64,000 nt of DNA from Spirometra erinaceieuropaei (GCA_902702965.1 CACRXP010000417.1:248721-312720), one strand, 5' to 3'. Positions 22,876 to 33,719 are shown, numbered from the stretch's first letter. The notes: generated by a model not told the origin, from the sequence alone. Translations and numbers: made by a program.

Positions 22876-23850
22876 CAGTGCATGACGGATCCCATGAAAA
22901 TATAGCCGAAATTTTGCAATGCGCTATCGACTAGGACTGATTAATAACTTGGCATTATAATATTGATTATCATGTAGGATAATCCTATCGTATTTCGGAA
23001 TTGCCAGGATGTCTGCTTTTGAAAGCGTTTCTTTCTGAATTTCCTCAGAAATCATACTTAGTATAGAAGTGACTAATATGAAGCATGCATTTTTCACATT
23101 ATTTCCGATGGTTTTTTAAATTCAAATATATTTTATACAAATCATACACAAAATAAGTCCGCTTTTGCTTGTTTGTTAGAAAATCAGATTGTCTTGATAT
23201 TTGATACTCTAAGAAAGCTTATACTTCTAGATTTAAAAAAATTCTAATTAAGAGGTTTTAAGACTGCTTGATGTCCATATATACAGCAGCGCACGTGTCT
23301 GTTTTCAAATGTTCTTCGTGAAATGTACGAGACAGCCCGCATTCATTACAAAATTATGCGAATATATGATGAATATGGATATGCGAATTTTCCTACGCGG
23401 AATATATGCAGCTAGTAGACTGAAATCCCGAATCACTGATGCAAAGGCTGATCAAGTTCAAAAATATTAGGGATTTGAGAAAAATGTAAACGCCTATATG
23501 TACACCTTTCTCGGGTATAAACTGTGAAGGCAATGTGATTTTCCACACAACACGTAAAAGAAAGTTTATATTTGTACATGCTTTCTATTAAATAAATTTG
23601 AATTTGCAAAACCATCGACAACCAATGTGCAAAATGTAGGCTACTTAGGTAGCGACTTTTTTTACCAAGTAGGATTTCTGCGGATCGTCAGAAAGAAATG
23701 CATTCAAAAGCGGACGTCCTGGCGTGTCCGGAATACTACAGGATATTGTCATATGATAGTTATTATTACAATGCAACATTATTAATCATTCCTAGCCATG
23801 AACGCATTTGATAATTTCAGACAACAATTCATAAGTTCAGTCACACAATG
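22876..23850. mobile_element. foldback (long terminal-inverted-repeat) DNA element, older copy
   Basis: Left end CAGTGCATGACGGATC...CATGAAA; right end is the inverted equivalent ending TCACACAATG. The left arm (about 22876-23260) and right arm (about 23460-23850) are reverse complements of each other: for example CAGGATGTCTGCTTTTGAAAG near 23010 against CATTCAAAAGCGGACGTCCTGG near 23702, and TTTTTAAATTCAAATATATTTTATA near 23112 against ATAAATTTGAATTTGCAAAACC near 23591. A loop of about 200 bp separates them. The sequence matches the copies at 49.3, 53.2 and 61.3 kb throughout. It has no coding capacity, so it must have been moved by a transposase supplied in trans. Confidence 0.8.
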
Positions 23851-24014
23851 TGCTGTCTTCTAATCCAGCATGCGTTTTGTTTGCTGATGCCAGATACATT
23901 TTTATATTTGGAAATAGTTTGCTCATTAAATACTTATTTGGTAGACTTTGCCGAGTTCTTTAAATGTCGCGCTAACGAGTGTATATTTTTCTTTTAATTT
24001 CTATATGAGCTTGA

Positions 24015-24590
24015 GCTGTCCGCTCAAATACCACCATCACTATCTGTTTAGCACCAGATCTCCAGAGTGTTCACATTTTAAGCCGAGCAATACAAGAGCA
24101 GAACAGTAAGCATTCAAGACGTCGTTCTCCGATGCTGACTCCATTAAACGGCATCTGGACCCTCCTGCAGCTTACAAAGTCCTACGCCATCACGATCGTA
24201 AAGCCTATGACTGAACAAGCACACTAGTTTTAAGAAGGTCATACAGAGACGGCCCGATGTCGAGTTAACTCAGTGAATATGAAGAGGAACCGCCATACCG
24301 ACCACACGACAAAAATTCAATCTTTAACCAAACGGAGTGGTGAGTCACAAAGCACGCAGACAAAACGCATGTCAACCATTTCCCGAGAGGCTGAGGCATC
24401 GAGAGGAGAGAAGAATCGACCAGCATGTGACCGTCCGACACAGCGTGCTTATTGAAATTTCTGGTTGATTAAGCGCATTTTACACTTTGACATTGGAGAT
24501 CCGGTTAAGGTCTTTGAAATGTCAGCATCAAAATAAACCTATTCAGGCTAGCACATCTTCTTCTTCTTCTTCAAAACATAAACCCAGGCC
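24015..24590 (+). mobile_element. Penelope-like element family 3, 3' end (copy A)
   Basis: 5'-truncated PLE. The beginning still encodes the last part of the endonuclease in shifting frames (SDADSIKRHLDPPAAYKVLRHH, equivalent to SINKCNDLPTSYCVLKF of family 1). A long untranslated region follows, with AATAAACC near 24532 and a (CTT)n end at 24560-24575. The same sequence recurs inverted at 31430-31870 and direct at 32400-32880. In the ribozyme-like core of this copy both boxes are damaged (CCGGTTA; GAAATGTC). Confidence 0.7.
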
Positions 24591-25064
24591 TCTCCATATT
24601 TCCAACCTTCATTATCGTAAAACATAGTCCACATTCTATACCAAATTTTATGAGGTCTATCTGAATTTTCGTTGGTAGCTCAATTTTTTCTAAATAAAGT
24701 GCACTCAAATAGTGAGTTATGAATTTTAAACGCAAATGAAATGACAAATCAAGCGGAAGCTGATTTGGGAATTAGACGGATTTTCAAAAACGTAGTGACA
24801 CTTTTTCGGAAAAAAAACTAAGAAAAACCTGATTTTCAACCAGGCCATTACAGTTGAAATATTTTTAAGCTTTTTTGTCAATTTTTTAACTAATGGACAG
24901 ATCAAAGGGCAAAAGGAAACAATGCTCGCTGAACAAGTTCTCATTTTCTTACGTGCTGTTCTTTTGCAGGAAATAGGAAAGAAATGCATTCTAAATTTAA
25001 CTCACCAAACTATCTGAGATCTTACGAGATAAGGCCGCAAAATAAACAAAAATACGATGTAACT

Positions 25065-25092
25065 TACAGTACCTGTGCTAACTCATGAAATG
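25065..25092 (+). repeat. left TA and terminal inverted repeat of Tc1-like element
   Basis: TA target (25065-25066) followed by a 26-bp terminal repeat beginning CAGTACCTGTGC. Its reverse complement lies at 26898-26923 with a single mismatch. Confidence 0.9.
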
Positions 25093-26923
25093 TCACGAAT
25101 TAACACAGGTTAACGACCTTAACGCGGAATCGGTAAACACTACGGCTCCCAAAGTCTGATAGCGGAAAATAAACGATGTGTCAAAGAAATAAAGCAAAGT
25201 TTGGTTAAGAAAATATTATTTACTGAGGTAAAAATAAATAATTTTCGACAAAAGTCACATTTTCGAGAAACGCCTATATTACAACCAAGTTAATAAAGGC
25301 TACGTATGAGGACGTTTAAAGGAGTAGGGCGCATAAAAGGTCAAAAATAATTAAGGACAGAAACAGATACAAAAAATTAGTACTTTGTAGATTGTCCATT
25401 CGAATTAATAACAGCAGAAAGTCTGTCCGACATAGACATGACAAGATTATCTATGGTGGATTGTAAAATGTAATTATTGAGTATGAAATCCAATTTTTCC
25501 TGCATCGAAAGAGTCTTCTTAGCTTTGTGCCAATTTCTTTTGACTATTCCAAAAAGATTTTCGATAGGATTTAGGTCGGGACTGTTGGCCGGGATGAAAA
25601 TGGATTGGAGGCCAATTGCGGAGAGCGTGGTTGTTGTCTAAAATGTTAGATTATATTTGCAAGCGGCATCAAATTCGTACCTATTTAGAGCGGTGGACAG
25701 GTGCATTGTCCTGCAAAATTACAGTATCCATTCGGCGCCGACTTATGCCGTTGTAGCCGAAAGCATCCTTGACAATTGCAATGAAAACCTTGCTGTTGAT
25801 GGTGTCGGATGTTGACCGCCAGACAGGCCGCTCACCGAATTTAATCGCCATCCAAACCATCATCCGCCGACAGTTCTTGAATGTTGCCGTCGGCTTGTCT
25901 AAAAATAGAACCTCATCGCAGAAGAAAATGCTCTTCCAAAATGAAGATCTGTAATCAATATAATTCTTAGCAAATAAAAGCCGTTCTCTAATTAGTTTTC
26001 TACTTAAATATGGCTTAATCATGGCCTTCCGCAGCTGCAGTTCAAATTCCTTCATCCTTTTTCTAATGATGTTCATAGAAAACATCGGCAGATGTTCCCG
26101 CTAAATGGTCTCAATGGGCATGTAATGAAACTTTTTTAATGTACGACGAATAAAATCGTCGTCTTGCTTACTGGTGGACCGTTTTGGTCCCCCTATGTTA
26201 TTTCTAGGAACAGTTTTATCATTAATAATGCGCCACAGAGTGACCTTGCTAATATTGAAAATACTAGCTAACGACTCAGTCAGGATTCCTTCTGCCGCTA
26301 ATTTTCGAATGCGCTGGAAGTCAACTTCGGATAAGTGTTGTTTAGACATAGTTATCGTTTGGCGTGGCAGAGAAAAGTGACGGCATGTCGCGCGAACTCA
26401 ATATATATTCGTTTACGACACGCATTTTCAGTCTGGTAAAACAATCACACCGAAAAACTTTTTTATTTCGGTATTCTGAAACACAAAACTTTACGAATTT
26501 GTAAAATAGAATTTTTAGATAAAGAATCGCACGTTATTTTCTGAACACAATAAGAAATAATTTATCTGCATTTCCCTGATTTTGTTGATATTGAAATTTA
26601 ATTTTTTCTTTTTGTTCGAAAGTTTATTAAACAATTTCGTCCTTTTATTAATCTTCTTAAACAGATTAATAAGGTAACACAAAGAATTTCCATCCGAAAG
26701 CTTTAATAGCGTAGGAAACTGCTTGAATATCAGGAATCCTCCGATTTCGACTAAATCCGGCCCGTTTTCTATTTAATATACAGATCCGTATTAAACTTTC
26801 CTTCAGCAAACGGCCTTTTCGTCCTTATTTCAACTAAATGAACACAAATAACAACACCAAAATCACTCTACATTTTCCACTATAATTTTGACCTCGGCAT
26901 TTCATGAGTTAGCACAGTTACTG
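25067..26923 (-). mobile_element. Tc1/mariner-type DNA transposon, full length but defective
   Basis: A cut-and-paste element of 1857 bp, with TA on both sides (25065-25066 and 26924-26925). Its 26-bp inverted ends match at 25 positions and start with CAGT, as is typical of Tc1-like elements. The transposase gene reads leftward and occupies 25377-26349. The long A/T-rich segments on both sides of the gene carry nothing else I recognise. The intact ends show that the copy still has both sites a transposase would bind, although its own gene is broken. The terminal motif GCTAACTCATGAAATGTCA is shared with the 552-bp element at 33161-33712, and its CTCATGAAATG core with the foldback elements. Confidence 0.9.
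25377..26349 (-). pseudogene. Tc1-like transposase
   Basis: About 324 codons, near the usual length of roughly 340. The N-terminus from ATG at 26349 holds a helix-turn-helix: FQRIRKLAAEGILTESLASI and SKVTLWRIIN, then the basic GGPKRSTSKQDDDFIRRTLKK linker. In-frame TAG at 26101-26103 interrupts it, and the frame then continues through REHLPMFSM. The catalytic domain shows the first Asp in FFCDEVLF, the second in QDNAPVH (Asp codon 25708-25710) and the Glu in SPDLNPIENLFG (Glu codon 25560-25562). Between the second and third residues the frame shifts (just after HRSK, where TAG and TGA also occur), and the spacing is about 14 codons longer than the DD34E standard. It ends with TAA at 25377-25379. 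Catalytic residues are present but the chain cannot be made from this copy. Confidence 0.88.
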
Positions 26924-26925
26924 TA
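26898..26925 (-). repeat. right terminal inverted repeat and TA of Tc1-like element
   Basis: The reverse complement of 26898-26923 begins CAGTAACTGTGC and equals the left repeat at 25 of 26 positions; TA follows at 26924-26925. Confidence 0.9.
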
Positions 26926-26929
26926 AATG

Positions 26930-28990
26930 CCCCTTTCCTTATTGGAAGCGCGTTTCGGAATTTCGGTTAAGCTTTATTAGAATCGGCCTCTCATTATATT
27001 TATCCATACCCTCTGCATGTACCCAATAGGGATTCCAAGGTACACACCTACTTTCCCTGAAATATACTGATACTGAATAATCATCAGAGATAGCATCAAC
27101 TAGGGGTAGCTAGGGTTAAAAGTTATTAAGATCGGCCAGCTAGGGGAAGCTAGGTTTAAGCCAAATTTATAGCACCATAATCAGCCAAAAATCCAACCTT
27201 GGAAAAGTGGGAAGAAATAAATTAACTCTAAATCAGCCTTGTCAGGATGACACAGAGATAATCAAAATAGTCTGCAAAACCCGTCAACCTTATATTACTT
27301 TTTATTAACTTGGGGAACTTTTATTATTAATTTGATGATAAATGGCAACATGCAACGGTGCACGTTTCATCAACGACTTTCTGTAATTTGGTTGACCCCG
27401 TTAACTTAAACTTAGCGTTAAAACTCGTTCAAGCTCGCTGATAGAAGCATGTTCTTCAAGCAACAAGTTGAGAAAACCTAGACTGTGTTACATGAAACCT
27501 AAAAATAGTCAGAGTTTCCTCCGCCGCAGTCTGCAGTAAGCATTTAGGCTGCTTGATATTTGACCGTTGTTAAAAGCGCAGCCCTAAAATCAAACGGCTT
27601 ATTAAAGTTGCATAACGTAGATGCCGGGCCGATTCTGTGAACTAGAGAAGAAAACTTCTGGCACAAAGCACAGACAGCATTTCTTTGAAGACGTACGTAA
27701 GAGAACATGCGTACACAGCACAAATCCTTTTTACGTTGTGGGCTTCAATGAATCCTTTTGGAATGCCTGAAAAACATTTGCGACTGCCAGTATGTTTGCA
27801 CAAATTCCCATTTTCTCAACAGAATTCCGGAAATGCTAAACAGTCCATAAAAGTTCCTCAGTATTACCTGCTTTTAGGGGATAAAATAGAAATGTGGACC
27901 ATTGGAACAAGTCGCACTCTTTGCCTGTATTTTCAAATACATACCTCAATTAACGAACAGGAGATTATGTTCGTTGTCCGTTATAAGTCTATTTCCTCTA
28001 CAACTAGCAATCCAGCCTCTAATATGAGCGTGCCATTTACACCTAGTGATAAATCGACTTGTCTGTAGTATAAGAAGGTTGACTAATTACTAAGCCGTTT
28101 TTTGGTCCACGGCAACTGTCTGTGTGCACATAAGGTCCAAACGGTGGCCTGCACAGAAAGGCCAAATGTCAGTAAAACGCCTTTATGATGCTGAAACCGC
28201 CTTCTTTAACAAATGCCAAAAATACAATAGACGGAAAATGCCCATAACCATGAACACAGCGATATGGCCTTGAGAATGATTTTAATGTGCTCACGTTCCT
28301 CATTGCTTAACTTGCAGTCGTTGTCAGTTGGCTAGCAATCCCCCCCCCCGCGACAGGTGAATAAAGGTTGATGCTGCTCGAAAACGGAAGCCATACGAAA
28401 TAAGGCACTTAGGTAATGTGTGCAACATATAACACTATTTAATATCACTACCAAAAGGCGATATATTTCCTACGCTGAGCGACTTTATCGTTCAGTGAAT
28501 ATCCGATAATGAAATAGATAACGCATTTCCGGCAAAAATAAATTAATAGCTTCCTGCACTTAAAGTAAAAAATCAGTAGACGATCAACAGGAAGCGATTT
28601 AATTGAGCCGCCACAAAGAGGCTGAACTTAAAGGCAAAAATCTGTTGGTAGTTGTGCACAACAGTGTTCCATCCATAAGGCGAAAAATTTACGGAAATCA
28701 CTAGACTTCGTTAACTATGAAAGAAATGAGAATTGTTGTATATATCACAAATCCGAAAAATCAGTCTAAGGTCAAGAGGTATTTATTTAACTCAGTCCGC
28801 TTTCTCTAATATCTAAGCAAACGGAATGCCTGCGACAGATCTCAGTAATCACAACTACTCGTAGAAAGAGCGACTGAAGCAAGGTGATTGACGCTAGGAT
28901 ATTTGTGATATAGTCTTTCATTGATGAACGATAACTGCCCTAGGGAATTTCCCCAGCTCCTCCAGTAAATATATATATCCGATCGAAAAC
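26930..28990. other. no assignable feature
   Basis: Contains an open frame at 27685-28068 (plus, 127 codons), the longest outside any element. It lacks recognisable motifs or a second copy, and I treat it as chance. A short C run lies at 28341-28350. Confidence 0.4.
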
Positions 28991-28997
28991 CGACAAG

Positions 28998-29180
28998 GCA
29001 ACGGGCTCGTGGCCCGGTGAGTAGAGGCGTTGATTTCTAAACCAACAGGTCGCGAGTTCGAGGCTCGGGTGTTCCACACTTCGGGCTTGGGTATGGCTGG
29101 CTAACGACGGCTAATAAGCCAGAAATGGCCATTCCAGTCTCCCTTGTCTTTGTCGGTAATATCATTCTGCCTATATCTTT
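28998..29180 (+). repeat. SINE with tRNA-Arg-like head, copy 1
   Basis: The head looks like a tRNA: a pol III A box in TGGCCCGGTGAGTAGAGGCG (29010-29029), an anticodon-arm remnant TTGATTTCTAAACCAA, and a B box GAGTTCGAGGC (29054-29064). A non-tRNA body follows (TGTTCCACACTTCGGG..., TCTCCCTTGTCTTTGTCGGTAAT...CATTCTG). The second copy at 35.38-35.56 kb shares head and body. The TTCTAA loop within a TTGG/CCAA stem fits an origin from tRNA-Arg (TCT), which is an inference. It would be transcribed by RNA polymerase III and moved by a LINE. Confidence 0.75.
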
Positions 29181-29599
29181 TTTCTTTTCCAATCAATATG
29201 AAACTGAACGTGTGCAGTAGACGTATGCTTTAAGAGCGCCTTAGCTTGTGTGCCATCTTGTCTATGATTTTGGCAACATAAATTTTGATTTGTGGCCAAG
29301 CATATGATTTTAATTTGACGACTACACTCAGGGCGCAAACCTTTTATTGTTTAATAATACCACACTTTTTGCGTTTTGCTGTCAAAATATTATTTGTTTG
29401 TTGTTGGTGTAGTAGAGCCTTCAGGGTTAAGTATGTTCCACTCTATGTTAACTTCTCTTTCCCGTAGGAGCGAACAGGAGAGATACGCAAAGCAGTCCAG
29501 AAGACAACGATGTCATCACTGGAATAGGAACTTAATTAAGTGCAGTGAGTCACAAAGACCAGCAGCTATAGCACGTAGCTGCCGTGACACCACATGCGT

Positions 29600-30430
29600 A
29601 CTATAATCAACGTCTCCCGCAATCACCACTAGGGCTCGTAAAAGATGTGAGGATGAATTGTCTGTCCGCGCCCGAGTAGGTGGCATTGAGGGCGAAATTA
29701 GAAAAAGTAAGGACTTCCTTCGCAAAAACGGGTATCCCCACAGGTTCATTGTAATGAACATTGGCAAACGAGCGGCAGGACCCACTACACTGACTGTCAA
29801 AGAAAACTTTTTCCATAAAATCCTTTTTAGGAGACGCTGCGGTTTAACCCATAAGAAGACGTCCTGAACACACGTTCTCGTGAACCTTCCCAGCAGCAAA
29901 AACTCAAATATCGTTCACGACTTTTATTATTTTATGCGGACAAGGCAAGGATGTGCTGCAACCTTAGACCGCCTCACTGTGCATATATTCTTTCGCTTGA
30001 GCCTGCGGAGCAGTTTATATTAATTGAATATTCAAAACACTACGAGAACAACTTCTCGCATGGTTGGAAAAAGGCCAAATTAGGAGCAGAGCATGCAGTT
30101 GATTTAGGACATCATGTGCACACCGACACAGGCTTTCCATGTGATCTACAAGGTCTCCTCAGACTATCCTATGCTACTGGGCCACCGTCAGTTAGCAACA
30201 GCAGAAGGGGCCACAATCAAGTTATGAAAGCTGACCCTATGCGTTCAAAAGATCCCCTTTCAGTTTCCGCGCTTACCGTAGTCAAAGGTCGACTAACCAC
30301 ATACCACGTTATGCGCCCTTCCGCTCTCGCCAAGTCTGTATTTTGAAAACTAACTTCTATTGATTTTTCCACTACTGTACACCACTCCCATTTAAATGTT
30401 CCAGTCTAATGAAAAGCTTTCAAAAGCAAG
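29600..30430 (+). pseudogene. Penelope-like element family 2: RT thumb, GIY-YIG and 3' end
   Basis: Decayed PLE protein in several frames. ARKRCEDELSVRARVGG and SKDFLRKNGYPHRFIVMN (29640-29760) form the RT C-terminal linker, followed by TTLTVKENFFHKILF. Then LCIYSFA-ACGAVYI (about 29976-30020), with a stop at the second expected Cys, is the zinc-binding and YIG part of the endonuclease. KTLREQLLAWLEKGQI follows, then a HHVHTDTGF block and a RQLATAEGATIKL tail. At least four stops and two frameshifts are visible. The untranslated end (30346-30410) matches the minus strand at 3480-3400. It represents the same family as the fragments at 3.4-4.1 and 55.8-59.6 kb. Confidence 0.75.
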
Positions 30431-30779
30431 GTTTGCTTGCATTTTGTCTTCTGGATATTGCTATGGGAAGTTGCACAACTCTGCAAAAGGTTTCGTCAAG
30501 TTTTAACCACGTTAGTGTTAGTTTAACTAACTCTTTGGAAAAAAGAGTTCTAGCAAGTGAAGGGCTATTTGACATTTTAAACAAATGTTGCCAGCAGAAA
30601 TAAATGGTAGGAAGGGGGTTTGCCGGTAGTCGGAGAGGGAACTGCAGGCTTCCATTGAGAGTTCCTTCAACAAATAGCTGGATTCAGAGAGCATAACCTA
30701 TCATTTCCTCAATCACCGACACAATGCAACTTCCAGCAATGTCAACCGTTGCATCCACAGAACGCGCATAGCAAAGTTG

Positions 30780-30930
30780 GCAAGCATATAAATTAGTTTA
30801 TGCCGCCCTCGCCCTGCCTGTGTTTTGCAAACTAACTTTTATCGATTTTTCAATGACTGGCATGCTTAACTGTATCCTGTTCCCATATAATTCTTCTGGC
30901 CCGAGGAGAGTTTTGCAAAAGAAACGCATG
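30780..30930 (+). repeat. second copy of the PLE family 2 3' end
   Basis: GCCCTGCCTGTGTTTTGCAAACTAACTTTTAT and following bases repeat 30325-30415 (GCCAAGTCTGTATTTTGAAAACTAACTTCTAT) at an offset of about 465 bp. Either a partial tandem duplication of the preceding element or an independent 5'-truncated insertion. Confidence 0.55.
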
Positions 30931-31309
30931 ACTGCCAACTCGTCTTACGAATATTCCCATTAAGAGCTTACTTTCTCAGATTTCGATTTACACCACGTCC
31001 TGTTATTTTCTGTAGCTGGGAAAGCTTTGGTACAGCCAACGCTTCAGCCATCTGAGCTACGTTGCCCTACCGAAAGACGTGAGTTCAACCGCATTTGGGT
31101 CAATATACCCGCCGAAATTTTCAATGTTAGGCTTATACGAATTATTAAAAATCCGTCAAAAAATCTATGCATTATGCGAACATAGCAGCTACCTAGTGGA
31201 TTCTAGGGGGATTACTTAGGAAATCCTGTTTTGACAGTCAGCTTACTGTATCAGAGTTGACGGATTCCAAACGTTACCCAAATGTGATTAAACCAACGTC
31301 TTCCGATTT

Positions 31310-31392
31310 GACCTCGCAGGTCAAGTGGCTAGAGCGTTGTATGTACTAGAGCTTTCGCGTTGCGGTCTGGGGTCCAAATCCCACCGAGGTGC
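31310..31392 (+). other. tRNA-like sequence (SINE head or tRNA pseudogene)
   Basis: GACCTCG at 31310-31316 can pair at six of seven positions with CGAGGTG at 31385-31391. Between them are a D-arm-like TCAAGTGGCTAGAGCG (A box) and a B-box-like GGGGTCCAAATCCC at 31370-31383. The 83-base length is long for a standard tRNA. The anticodon arm is not convincing and the T-loop reads TCCAAAT instead of TTCRANY, so a functional tRNA is unlikely. It ends about 40 bp before the 3' end of a PLE (31430). Confidence 0.45.
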
Positions 31393-31859
31393 CACGTTTG
31401 CACGGATTGACAAAGTTGACATGTCCGAGTTGTTGTTTTGAAGAATAAGATGGGCCCTGCGGAACAGGTTTATTTAAGTGCTGACGTTTTAAAGAGCTTC
31501 GTCGGATCTTCATTGTCAAGGCGTAAAATGCACTTGATCGATCAGAAATCCCAAGTGGCATGTTGGTTTGGTCTGCCTCATTCTGACCGATTTTGCTCTC
31601 CTCTCGCTGCCTCAGCCTCTCGGGAGATGGATGACGGACGTTTTGCTTTCGTGCATTGTAAGTCACCATTCCTTTGGGGGGAGGTGATTGAGCCTTTGTC
31701 GTACGATCGGTCTGGCGGTTCTTATTCCTTCTCACCGAGTAAACTCACCGTCAGGCTATCTCCGCACGGCCTTCTTAAGTCCGGTGTGGTTGTTTGGTCC
31801 TGACATGTACGGCTTTGGTGACGTAAGACTTTGTAAGCTGCAGAAACCTCCAGATGCCT

Positions 31860-32395
31860 GTTGATAGAGTGGGCCTCGGAGAACCACGCCTCGAGAATTA
31901 GCAGTTCTGCCTTTGTGTTGCCCTAACCTCAGATGGAAGTGCTCTGAAGACCAAAATCATTCCCAGTTTTTCCAGCGTGCGTTGCCAGTTGAGAGTTAGG
32001 GTCTAACCTTCGAGTGACTGATTTGTACTCTTATAGGTGAGTATGCAATTTCCGCCCGGTTTCTCCCACATAATTACAATTGTTCTCATTGCAATTTATT
32101 TTTTAGATGACTGCTGAAGTTTCAGAGGGTGACAATGGATCCTTAGGTTGCCTTAGACGGCCTCGATTTTTTGTCTGGGGTCGATGGCTATGGCTACTCT
32201 GGTAGTTTGTAACAGTCGCGAGACCGCTCTATAAAACCCCTTTAACGCAAAGAATGGCCTCCAGACTTTGAGCTGCTGTTTCTTTAGCCGTCGTCTGTTC
32301 ACGCGACGTATGCTTCTCTCGATGCAATGTCTGAGATAACCGTTGGCTGCAAATAGGTTCACATGGTTCCATCGTACAGTTCAGTTGTAAACACA
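31860..32395 (-). pseudogene. Penelope-like RT linker and GIY-YIG endonuclease, family 3
   Basis: The minus-strand frame first gives LFAANGYLRHCIERSIRRV, the conserved block after the RT thumb, then LKKQQLKVWRPFF. After a frame change it reads LRQPKDPLSPSETSAVI, ENNCNYVGETGRKLHTHL (the YIG motif and the Arg-containing helix), EYKSVTRRLDPNSQLATHAG, and AELLILEAWFSEAHSINRHLE with the catalytic Glu and the following Asn. About four stops occur, and the RT palm is absent. The wording is close to family 1 (NCVGETGRQLRTRM; ELLESWF; INKCNDL) but clearly a separate lineage. Confidence 0.8.
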
Positions 32396-32399
32396 AAAG

Positions 32400-32880
32400 A
32401 AGAACTGCTAACTTTCAAAGCGTAATACTCTGATGTCCACTCCATCAAAAGACATTTGGACTTTCCTGCAGCTTACAAAGTCCTACGTCTCCAAAACCGT
32501 AAATGTCAGGACCAAACAACCACACCGGACTTAAAAAAGCCGTGCGGAAATAACCTGTCGGTGAGTTTACTCGGTGAGAAGGAATAAGTACCGCCAGACC
32601 GACCGTACGACAAAGGCTCTATCACCTCCCCCCGACGGAAAGGTAACTCACAAAACACGCAGGCACAACCCCCGGTCAACCATCTCTCGATAGATCGAGG
32701 CAGCGAGCGAAGAGAAACATCGATCAGCATAAGGCAGACCAACACAATATGCCACTTAACATTTCTGATTGATCAAGTGCATTTTACGGCTTGACAATGG
32801 GGATCTGACGAAGCTCTTTGAAACGTCAGCACTTAAATAAACCTGTTCCGCGGAGCCCTTCTTCTCCAAAAATATTTTTG
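32400..32880 (+). repeat. Penelope-like family 3, 3' end (copy C)
   Basis: The start encodes TKEELLTFKA-YSDVHSIKRHLDFPAAYKVLR (end of the endonuclease). The remainder is the 3' untranslated region, which matches 24110-24580 directly and 31870-31430 inverted. It is the best-preserved 3' end of the family. Confidence 0.75.
32775..32835 (+). ncRNA. hammerhead-like core, PLE family 3
   Basis: CTGACGA at 32805-32811 fits the CUGANGA box, and GAAACGTC at 32820-32827 fits GAAAC plus the GUC cleavage triplet. AAGTGC (32775-32780) can pair with GCACTT (32829-32834), as part of stem I should. Only eight bases (AGCTCTTT) lie between the boxes, so stem II would be weak. The other two copies have damaged boxes. 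Activity is uncertain. Confidence 0.5.
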
Positions 32881-33160
32881 CAATTAGGTCAGTATTAATT
32901 TTTTGAAATCTGTCAAAACATCTATGAACTTTTATTATCCTTTGCCGTCTTTTATGCAGATTATACTTTTAGATTTTGAATAAAATATCATCAGCCGGAC
33001 AAAAATATCCCCAGCCTATGTAAGGTCATTAAATTAGATCTTTGTGGGGATTTTCAAGTCCGCACTTAAGTATTTCTTTCGAAATACGTTAAATTCATTG
33101 AGGCAAGACATGCATTTGACAACGAATGGGCTTACAATGGGGCCCATTGTCGGTTACATA

Positions 33161-33712
33161 CAATAGGTGGGCTAAATAATGAAACGTCAACTGCAACTTC
33201 GAAATTCGTTTTCGGTTCGAAAGTGCTGATTAAGTTGGGTATAATTATATAATAATCCAATAACCTGAAGATACCGGATTTCGAACGAATTTCCTTCCGC
33301 CTGCATGGAAAAACCATACTCTGTAAATATGTCCACTTGAGTAATATACATTTTTCTCTTTGATTTTCGATAGCCCTAAATGTCCAATTGTATTTCATGG
33401 AAAGCATGTACAAAAATGTTCATTCTTTTACTCATTCGGTAGACAATTCGGTGTTTTTTTAATTTTATACTCAAAATGGGACAAAATTAGCTTGTAGAAA
33501 CGTGTCATATTGCGAGACTCTTTAATGCCATGAAATGACCGTTTACAAAACGTCATGTCGCTGTATTTACTTATTCGGCTTGTAGGGTTAACGATGTGGT
33601 TCAAATCCAATGTTATTTTTTATAAATCCCGTATAGTCTTCTCTTTATCTTTCCGAAACGAAAACGCATTTCGTAATTTTGGTTGACATTTCGTGAGTTA
33701 GCCCACCTACTC
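33161..33712. mobile_element. 552-bp terminal-inverted-repeat element related to the Tc1-like transposon
   Basis: Flanked by TA (33159-33160 and 33713-33714). The left end begins CAATAGGTGGGCTAAATAAT and the right end, reverse-complemented, GAGTAGGTGGGCTAACTCAC. Similarity continues for about 64 bp (GAAATGTCAAC..., CGTTTTCG, CGGAAAG). The interior resembles the left arm and loop of the foldback family (TTTTCTCTTTGATTTTCGATAG near 33353). It has no coding capacity. The terminal GCTAACTCATGAAATGTCA pattern is that of the transposase-bearing element at 25067-26923. Confidence 0.75.
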
Positions 33713-33719
33713 TATATAT

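Larger units (their letters stand above)
31430..32880 (-). mobile_element. Penelope-like element family 3 with inverted 3' arm (copies B and C head to head)
   Basis: The minus-strand copy B (32395 to 31430) keeps the RT-endonuclease linker, the endonuclease and the 3' untranslated region. On its 5' side lies a plus-strand copy of the last 480 bp of the same family (copy C, 32400-32880). Both outer ends therefore finish with the same 3' terminus: AAATAAACC-GTTCCGC-G-GCCC followed by (CTT)-like sequence. This repeats the plan of the element at 1264-3227. I could not find a convincing target duplication, so two independent head-to-head insertions remain possible. Confidence 0.7.

Noticed and set aside
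27685..28068. 127-codon plus-strand open frame
   Set aside because: No motif, no second copy and no splice or promoter context; frames of this size are expected by chance in 64 kb.
31034..31070. tRNA 5'-half on the minus strand (GTAGCTCAGATGGCTGAAGCG)
   Set aside because: A box and D arm look good, but no T arm or B box follows, so no tRNA or SINE is called.
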